Notes under the pieces: model-generated | What the model saw: the letters and a program-made list of their open reading frames with translations, nothing else | What the model was told of the DNA's origin: nothing | Databases searched by the model: none | Translations under genes and position numbers: made by a program | Source of the DNA: Phlebiopsis flavidoalba | Taxonomy: Eukaryota; Basidiomycota; Agaricomycetes; Polyporales; Phanerochaetaceae | Assembly: GCA_035772785.1 (NCBI GenBank) | Contig: JAOCPU010000018.1 | Coordinates: 310,001 to 374,000 of the forward strand | Length of the DNA stretch: 64,000 bases | Direction: 5' to 3' | Shown: positions 57,715-64,000 of the stretch, piece by piece | Position numbering within the stretch: position 1 is the stretch's first letter | How the letters are laid out: each line of letters begins with the position of its first letter

Positions 57715-59275
57715 TCATGTCCTCTCGAACGAGATCAAAGACCAAGAGCGATACTCTGTTGTCCTGGCTACCAACTGCAAGCCACCGCCGCCTCTCGGCG
57801 CGCTCCTCCTCCGTTATCTCCTACGTCGTCGTCCTCACCGTCGTCCACGGGGCGGAGCAGCTCGTGTTCGTACCTCGCAAACGCGACAGCTTGACAGCTC
57901 TCTCTTGTGGTGCTCGAGCGTGCCGAGCGGTCTGAGTGTCTTCGTCGAATACAGTCGCACCCTGCCACGGCGATGAGCTAGATGCACGCGGATTTGCCCG
58001 TGGCACAGGACGCACTTGCCGTCCCACCCGCCGACGGCGCACACGCGTCCGTCGTCTCGGATCGCGAACCGGAGCCGTTGCCTGCGGATTCTTTGTCCGG
58101 TGGATCGTGCATGGCGCTCGAGAGCTTGGTCGGGTCCTCTGCAACCTAAGCAGATGGGCGGGTCACGGTCACGTGCCTGGGGATGAGTTCAAAAGCTTAC
58201 GGCAAGGTCGTACCGGCCGACCAGGTGATCCGCGGATACGGTCAAGGCGAGGTTGTTTGCGCGGGAGACGGTCATGGCCATTACTGTGCCTCTTCTTCAG
58301 TGCCTGGACATTCATTAGCAGCGCAGAAAACCTTACCGGTTTCAACATGAAGCTTCACGCTCCATAGAGTATCCCACCCGGTACCCTCAATGGACGGTCG
58401 ATGGGTATCATATCGTAACCACGTAAAGCGACGCTAACCGTTCTCGTATGCACAGAGAAGCCGCAGTTGGTCATGATTTGATTGGTTTGGCCGGTCACCG
58501 TAGAAAAGATGCATCGACATGATGATACCTAGAAGAATTAACCTAGGGCAACCATGTGAGTCTGATAGAGGGGCAGGCTTACCGATGGGATTGATTGCGC
58601 TGCGGCCATCTGAATCCAACTCGGTGGGTAGACTGGCCTGACCTATCGCAGCGTGTAGTCGTTTTTTGGGAAGGCAAATTCCCATAACGTCTGGCCTATC
58701 AACATTCTGTGTTAGCAGGTTATTAAAGCGAAGAAACTCGGGTGGTCCTACCACAGATGATTCAAGGAGGTTCGGTAACGCGATGAGAGCTTCCGCTCTT
58801 CCGATGAGCTGTTCGAAGGTAAGGGGCAACAAAGAGAACCGGCAATAATTGAGCGCATTGACATCCATTGAGAGGCATAGCGTCGGTACGGGAGGAGTCC
58901 TGGTGTTGTTGCGGCTGAACTCTCCTACTGTGTACGCTGAATCTATTGGGAGATTCCACGAGATGTAATTTATTGTCATCCGGCCATGGGCTGCATCAGG
59001 ACGTTAGCTATACTGGCCCGCCAGTAAGTATGAAGGAAAGTACATTACGTTATGATTTTCCCTTCCCATTCCTGTAGACCCCAGAATGCCATTTGTGTGC
59101 GGCCTCCACTTTGCAAGGGGACGCAAAGTGCGCGCGTCGAGGTAACTACGACGTTCCCCTCGGCGTCGCCGGTATATAGCCGTTCATTATCGTCCGAGAA
59201 CCAGACTGCATTGATTGCAGCCAAATGTGTGCGTACGAGATGGGCCGGGGCGGATGGTGGTGGCGGAGGAGCCAT
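57715..59275 (-). CDS. ASA1: ASTRA-associated protein 1-like WD40 protein (Asa1 / GNB1L family)
   Basis: A nuclear WD40 protein of the ASTRA/TTT chaperone assembly that helps fold PIKK kinases. Start MAPPPPPSAPAHLVRTHLAA, then I-N-A-V-W-F-S-D-D-N-E-R-L-Y-T-G-D-A-E-G-N-V-V (59,135-59,230) and LQEWEGKIIT near 59,055. Middle pieces include VGEFSRNNTRTPPVPTLCLS and MDVNALNYCRFSLLPL (58,815-58,935), G-I-C-L-P-K-K-R-L-H-A-A-I-G (58,655-58,690), GIIMSMHLFYGDRP (58,490-58,530). The last part reads N-G-S-V-A-I-R-D-D-G-R-V-C-A-V-G-G-W-D-G-K (58,015-58,075), RLYSTKTLRPLGTLEHHKR (57,900-57,955), A-V-A-F-A near 57,880 and a final L-A-V-G-S-Q-D-N-R-V-S-L (57,745-57,780) ending F-E-R-T-stop. The order R-T-H.A.I.A.W/F-S-D, then G-G-W-D-G-K-V-R-L-Y near the end and a G-S-x-D-x-R-V-S-L-W last blade is the family signature. 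Several introns and shifts. Divergent from the capping-protein gene. Confidence 0.88.
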
Positions 59276-59522
59276 GATTTGGCCGAAACGGGTCGCGATA
59301 ATGGGCGCTTCGAACTTGCTACTTGACCCATCTTGACCGTGACGAGGAAGGCAACCACCACCGCCGCGCAGCGCTGCTCTATCACTGCTATCCGCTTTCG
59401 ACAGGAGCGATCCTCTAGACTCAATCAGATTGGGACAGCTACCTGTGCGCGTAGTCTAGCCGTCCTATACAGACATAGGCCCTTCAAACCTATTCCATTG
59501 AACAGCGTAGAATCTATACAGG
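59276..59522. promoter_or_regulatory. Bidirectional promoter, Asa1-like and capping protein beta
   Basis: Only 247 bases separate the two divergent start codons, so both promoters must lie here. No TATA box is obvious in either direction, in keeping with housekeeping genes. Confidence 0.65.
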
Positions 59523-60669
59523 ATGACGGACCTCGTCGACTCGATGCTCGAGCCTCATGCGTCGTCCTCCCACGCGACGCATGTTGAGGAGAACGTCTCC
59601 GCGCGTCAGGTGGGCATGTGCCCGGACTACGCAGACGACCTCTTGGGCAGCGTGGACCAACCTTTGAAGGTGATGCTCGATCGCGCGACCGGGCGGGAGT
59701 ATCTCGCCTGCGATTATAACCGGGATGGTGAGAGCTATCGGTGAGTCCTCTTGTATACGCCACAAACATACTGGAGGCTGAATGATTGGGCACGGTCAGG
59801 TCACCATGGTCGAACGAATATGATCCTCCTCTGGATGATGGTACTGTACCCTCTGCCAAGCTACGGAAGCTTGAGGTTGTTGCGAACGAGGGCGTTTGAC
59901 ACATAGCCGCGAGATGTACGCTCTTTTCCATACCCTCTATATATGAAGGGTCTCACAGAGCTGTCACAGGTACTATACGAGGGCGGCGTTTCATCTGTGT
60001 TCCTCTGGGACCTTGAGGATGAGGCTTCGCTGGTGTCGTACTCCTGAAGAAATGTGAGTGATTTCCCCTCTCCCTGCGACATATATTCATCGGGGTACGC
60101 AGCATTAAGCCCAGCTACGGCATTGGAACTTCAGGACGGTCAGGCTCGTGGGACTCCATCCATGTGTTCGAGGTCGCAGAGCTGGGGGACGTCAGGCGCA
60201 CTACAAGTTAACATCGACAATCATGCTGTGTCCATAGGTCAACCGAGGAGTTGGACAGAGCAGCAAGGAGGATAAAGTCGAGGCGAAAACGTGACGGCGA
60301 AGTCACCTTGAGCGGTAGCATGACTGCCGCGTCAGGTACGTTGCTCAATCAACTGCTAGTATGACATCATGCAAATCCTGGACTTTAAAGACGGAGCAGG
60401 ACCATACATTGCAAGACCAGAACTCACATGTCACAAATATTGGCCGTATGATCGAGGACATGGAGATTAAGATGCGCAATCTCTTGCAGGAGGTACGTAG
60501 GTTTTATTATGAATACTTCGTGCCCTAGTCTCATGTTTTGTTTTTCTAGGTCTACTTCGGGAAAGACTCGTGACGGTCGTCTTCGACCGTCCGCAGCTTG
60601 GAAGACCTTGAGAATGCTCGGAGACAGCGGGAGCTACAGAAAGAGCTCGTAGGATTCATCAAGCGGTGA
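59523..60669 (+). CDS. CAP2: F-actin capping protein subunit beta (CapZ beta)
   Basis: Caps barbed ends of actin filaments as a heterodimer with the alpha subunit, at actin patches and hyphal tips. Starts M-T-D-L-V-D-S-M-L, with L-M-R-R readable one frame off, then [48 protein letters not shown] (59,620-59,740); an intron; [20 protein letters not shown] and [16 protein letters not shown] (59,803-59,905); an intron around 59,911-59,967; [17 protein letters not shown] (59,976-60,028); [13 protein letters not shown] (60,140-60,185); [10 protein letters not shown] (60,200-60,230); [18 protein letters not shown] (60,440-60,491); an intron; [25 protein letters not shown] and F-I-K-R-stop. Complete and collinear with the family; at least four one-base shifts. 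The stop is only 261 bases before the RFC start. Confidence 0.98.
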
Positions 60670-60820
60670 TGAAGAGCCACAGTAGATTAAAACTGGAATA
60701 TATGGACATGTACTTTTAAATGGAACAAATTGAGGTGAACTGCTGAGCCTTTCGCTCTCGCACGACTTCTGCCAGTGCCAGTGAGATCCGTGTGACGTAA
60801 CGCGACTGTCACGAGCTCGT

Positions 60821-60841
60821 CACATCACGCCCCGTGATGTG
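60821..60841. promoter_or_regulatory. Inverted repeat in RFC promoter
   Basis: CACATCACG, a 3-base loop CCC, then CGTGATGTG: a perfect 9-base stem, 90 bases before the RFC start. It could equally be the hairpin of the upstream transcript's 3' end, but it lies 152 bases past the capping-protein stop, and no U-tract follows. Confidence 0.45.
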
Positions 60842-60870
60842 CGTGTTTGGGGCGCCTAGCGGTGCTTTCG

Positions 60871-60876
60871 ACGCGT
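60871..60876. promoter_or_regulatory. ACGCGT MluI cell-cycle box upstream of RFC subunit
   Basis: ACGCGT stands 55 bases before the RFC start codon. In fungi this is the MBF site that drives G1/S expression of replication genes. Caution: the hexamer is not rare in this GC-rich window. Confidence 0.45.
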
Positions 60877-60930
60877 CCTACTTGTCCTCCTCCCTCTCCC
60901 CTTCCCTCTCTCCTGTAACCCCCTGACAAC

Positions 60931-62490
60931 ATGTCTCTCTGGGTTGACTGTGTAGGTCCGACAGAATAGAGGTGGCTGGCCTCTATGCTCAATAGTCATC
61001 AATAGTACAGGCCCAAGTCGCTTGAGGAACTTCATTACCATGAAGGGTTGTCTGCCCGTCTACGATCATTGGTTCGTACATGCTAGTGTTCGTGCACGTT
61101 GTATGTATGCTGACAAGATGCACCTCATGCTAGGCAGCCTCCGGTGACTTTCCGCATATGCTCTTTTATGGCCCGTCCGGAGCAGGCAAAAAGACACGGA
61201 TAGCATGCACGCTGAGAGAGTTGTTTCGGCAAGGGCGTAGAGAAGGTATGTAGATCAATCAAGTGCTCCTTGGATTTTACTGATACGCCTGTAGCTTAAA
61301 ATTGACCAACGCGTGTTCATGGACTCCTTCAAGACGAAAGCTGGATGTTAATGTTGTCCAGAGCAACTTCCACATCGAGATCACACCGAGGTATGCCCTG
61401 GGTTCTACTATGTAACTCATATGCCTCAACTTTTCTACAGCGAAGTAGGAAACTATGACAGAGTAGTCATACAAGAACTACTCAAAGAGATCGCTCAAAC
61501 ACAGCAAGTCGATATAAACGCGCGACATAGGTTCAAAGGTGTGACCTCCGCTGGCATGGCCATCCCCTCCTCTCATTGGGTCTGACTCAATATCAAGTGG
61601 TTGTTATCAATGAGGCGGATACCCTCACGCGCGATGCTCAAGCAGCATTACGTTCGAACAATGGAGAAGTACATGTCAAACATGCGCATCATCCTATGCG
61701 CAAATAGCACAAGCAAGCTCATCGCCCCTATCAAGAGTCGTTGCTTACTCGTGCGAGTGGCCGCACCAACGGAGGCAGAGGTGCGTGGCCGCCATGTCAC
61801 TCGTTGTGGGCTTGCTAACTATGACAGTAGATGACCAAAGTCATGAAGCACGTCGCTGAACGCCAGAATTTCCGCGTCGATGACGAGAGCGTCGTGCAGG
61901 AAATAGCGCGAGACGCGGAGGGTAACCTCCGTAAAGCTTTGCTTGTGTTTGAGGCGTTGAAGATGCAGACGTAATTACCGCTTTCATCTGGCTCCAACTT
62001 ACCAGTCGCTCAAGACTCTGCTTACAGTGGTCTCAACGGACCAATAACAATCGCGAAGCCAGACTGGGAGACTTACTGCTACAAAGTTGCCGACATGATT
62101 ATCCAGGAGCAGTCACCACAACGGGTTGATGGAAGTTCGTACTAAAGCTTTACGAGCTCCTCAGCCATTGTATACCCCCTTCTGTGATTCTCAAGGTATG
62201 CTTCTCGGCTCACTACCTCGCTGGTCAGGTGTTGAAGACCCCTGTAGACAATAGCGAATCGTGTAGTCGACAAGGTCGACGAGACTCTCAAAGCCGATAT
62301 CATGCACTGGGCTGCGGTGTACGAGGTTCGCATGCGGGTAGGCAACAAAAAGATCTTTCATCTGGAGGCCTGGGTCGTCAAAGTGATGTGCATATACAAA
62401 GTGCGTATTTCAGTGGGTTGATTTTAACTCGACTGACGACAAGGTATTTAGCACTTCTTTTACGGGATCGACATGAGCAGCTTCGATTGA
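60931..62490 (+). CDS. RFC3: Replication factor C clamp-loader subunit (human RFC3 / yeast Rfc5 type)
   Basis: Part of the five-subunit AAA+ clamp loader that places PCNA on DNA. Exon 1 reads M-S-L-W-V-D; exon 2 PKSLEELHYHEGLSARLRSL (61,011-61,070); exon 3 A-A-S-G-D-F-P-H-M-L-F-Y-G-P-S-G-A-G-K-K-T-R (Walker A, about 61,140-61,200) and TLRELFRQGRRE; exon 4 LKIDQRVFMDSFKTK, a one-base shift, then LDVNVVQSNFHIEITP (61,292-61,391). Next are VGNYDRVVIQELLKEIAQTQ (61,445-61,505); V-V-I-N-E-A-D-T-L-T-R-D-A-Q-A-A-L-R (Walker B, 61,599-61,655), a shift, T-M-E-K-Y-M-S-N-M-R; LCANSTSKLIAPIKSRCLLV with the S-R-C motif (61,693-61,750); MTKVMKHVAERQNFRVDDES and GNLRKALLVFEALKMQT; G-P-I-T-I-A-K-P-D-W-E-T-Y-C; YELLSHCIPPSVILK; V-D-K-V-D-E-T-L-K-A-D-I-M-H-W-A-A-V; GNKKIFHLEAWVVKVMCIYK; and a last exon H-F-F-Y-G-I-D-M-S-S-F-D-stop. 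N-E-A-D in Walker B, in place of D-E-A-D, fits this subunit. Confidence 0.98.
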
Positions 62491-63029
62491 TCCACACGCC
62501 CACGCGCGTTTTATTTTGTGTTATCCACGTTTGGGTTATCGCTTGTTTTAGCTGTCCAGTTTTCTATGAACCACCGATGTTCTCGCTGCACACACTACGC
62601 GCGTCACATCGCTTCAGCGAAGCTCCAAGTTACGGATCCAAAACTGGATCCTCTGTGCAATGTAAATCGGACGTTAAACCTTTGCCACGCTTTGCTCCCC
62701 AAAAGACAAGTTGGGTATGAAGTCAATTTCTTGTTCCTATTACGACAACATGTTATATACAAAATAAACGATGACCAACAGAGAGATAACAATGATGAAT
62801 ACATAACACGATGCTGTATGGGTGTATGTGAGCGGAGGATGATACAAGCAGGGGAGAGAAATCGTCGTGACGGACTACTCATGTCGTCTAGTACAACAAG
62901 GCATGGCATCTACTTTGTACATTTCATGTCTTCGTGTCCACAGCGTGTAGCGGCGCGGAACAAGCACTGTCCAAGGGGTGCACACTTTGCGTTATCGGTG
63001 GAGCAGCTATTGCAGCCACACACCTGCTT
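62491..63029. other. Terminator region between convergent genes
   Basis: RFC (plus) and TPS1 (minus) end facing each other 539 bases apart. A long plus-strand frame here (62,518-63,273) has no motif and runs into the antisense of TPS1, so it is not called. Confidence 0.6.
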
Positions 63030-64000
63030 TCAAGCGCTGGTTCTGTTGGCGTCAGAGGGACGTTGCCCGCGCGCCTTCTTGAGGTCCAGAGCCGCCAAGG
63101 TCCTCGGTCTTGAGTTTGAGCTCTGCCTGGCCAAGCTCAACTCCGAATGGTCTTTGAGCTCCTGCGGAGAAGTCTCTGCCTCTTCCGGGTCAGGGATCTT
63201 CGTCATCTCACGGACGAGCGAAGTGCTGCCCCAGAAAAGCAGCGGAATACTTGTTGACGTACTGCAAGAATAATGTGAGAAATGAAATACACAATGGGAA
63301 TTCTAATGGAAAGAGCCACCTTGAAGAGCTTCTTGTGGTTCTCCGCGCGTAGTCTCCGCATCGCATCGTAACGGCCTGGAAAATGGCGTCGGCGACCTCT
63401 TGTGAGATCCCAAGGGTTGACAACGATACTGCCGTTCAAGCTCTGAGCAGCAGCACCAGCGAACTCAGACAGGATCATGACGCCCTGCGCGTTCTTCCTG
63501 TTGGCAAGCAATGTATTCGTATGATGACACTGTGGGAAAATCGTCAGACCGTTTTCGCAGAAGCGTGCACGAAGAACTCACCATGGTTCATACCATCACG
63601 TGTACTTGTGACCAAACAGACGTCCCACTGATGGTGTCAAAAGGGCGCAAAGCTCGTCGAAACCGGCAAGCTCTTGTGCATGAAGTGAAATGGGCATGAA
63701 GTCGACGGTGCCGAATCGACCGTTGATACGACCAACGAGCTCGGTGACGTGTCGCACGGGAGGTTTCTGGTGTACTCCTCGACGTCTTGCCGTGAAGGAA
63801 CAGCGAGCTGCGCGAGTTACACATCTTGCCGATCCACTCGGATGCTGGCTGAGAAGAGCTCAAGCGCGTTCAGCTTTTGTGGTACACCCTTGATGTAGTC
63901 AAGTCGGTCGACACCCACAATGACCTTGACATCTCCAAAGCGGTTGCTGCAGCTGCTCGATACGTTTCTGGACGCTTCGACTTCTTGGATGTTCTGTAAA
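63030..64000 (-). CDS. TPS1: Alpha,alpha-trehalose-phosphate synthase (UDP-forming), C-terminal half; 5' end outside window
   Basis: Makes trehalose-6-phosphate from UDP-glucose and glucose-6-phosphate (glycosyltransferase family 20), for stress protection and control of glycolysis. Entering from the right edge on the minus strand: V-I-V-G-V-D-R-L-D-Y-I-K-G-V-P-Q-K-L-N-A-L-E-L-F (63,855-63,930), the GT20 core motif; E-W-I-G-K; LAQLAVPSRQDVEEYTRNLP with an internal shift (63,765-63,815); F-G-T-V-D-F-M-P-I-H-F-M-H-K-S (63,680-63,730); V-C-L-V-T-S near 63,610; a shifted A-N-R-K-N-A-Q-G-V then MILSEFAGAA and QSLNGSIVVNPWD (63,400-63,505); R-A-E-N-H-K-K-L-F-K (63,320-63,350); an intron; Y-V-N-K-Y-S-A-A-F and W-G-S-T-S-L-V-R-E-M-T-K-I-P-D-P (63,190-63,260). 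The tail ends A-L-D-L-K-K-A-R-G-Q-R-P-S-D-A-N-R-T-S-A-stop. The UDP-glucose-binding and acceptor-site motifs in the retained half are intact apart from one-base shifts. Confidence 0.97.

Noticed and set aside
62518..63273. 251-codon plus-strand frame between RFC and TPS1
   Set aside because: Its second half is antisense to TPS1 coding sequence and its first half has no motif.

Overview
This window is nuclear DNA of a filamentous fungus, most likely an Agaricomycete (mushroom-forming basidiomycete). The genes have many short GT-AG introns of about 45-70 bases, the coding parts are GC-rich, and the recognisable proteins are eukaryotic and fungal: a Zn2Cys6 regulator, clamp-loader subunit, actin-capping protein, G-alpha protein, ASTRA WD40 protein, trehalose-phosphate synthase and NAD formate dehydrogenase. 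The placement in Basidiomycota rests on overall gene style and remembered family resemblance; no marker for genus or species was found.

Almost every conserved gene is interrupted by one-base insertions or deletions, often in short homopolymers. Housekeeping genes (formate dehydrogenase, RFC subunit, capping protein, G-alpha, TPS1) are affected at the same rate as accessory ones. The simplest explanation is an uncorrected long-read assembly, not mass gene death. Gene models here were therefore followed across reading frames, and their boundaries are spans containing several exons.

Layout. 0-2.4 kb: N-terminal and central part of a Zn2Cys6 transcription factor (minus strand, cut by the left edge). 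2.4-7.5 kb: no recognised gene, but one copy (5.4-6.6 kb) of a repeat here called R2. 7.5-11.5 kb: two single-pass membrane proteins, the second with a C-terminal SH3-like segment. 12.4-15.6 kb: a tandem pair of paralogous secreted proteins with shared promoter elements. 15.7-27.7 kb: gene-poor and repeat-rich, holding two copies (C and A) of a dispersed gene-like family, an expanded 21-bp coding minisatellite, a second R2 copy and a lysine-rich ORF. 27.8-35.8 kb: histidine acid phosphatase (minus), ZIP zinc transporter (minus) and a divergent HD-domain phosphohydrolase (plus). 35.8-48.6 kb: again sparse, with a decayed WD40 array, a DUF2235 alpha/beta hydrolase, one unrecognised ORF and the inverted copy B of the dispersed family. 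48.6-64 kb: dense housekeeping block of bHLH regulator, formate dehydrogenase, G-alpha, Asa1-like WD40 protein, F-actin capping protein beta, RFC clamp-loader subunit and TPS1 (cut by the right edge).

The genes are mostly independent housekeeping units. Functional groupings that the layout suggests are: the tandem secreted paralogs under a common palindromic promoter element; the divergent ZIP/HD pair; the divergent Asa1/CAPZB pair with a 247-bp shared promoter; and the same-strand DUF2235 hydrolase and WD40 array, which could be one locus.
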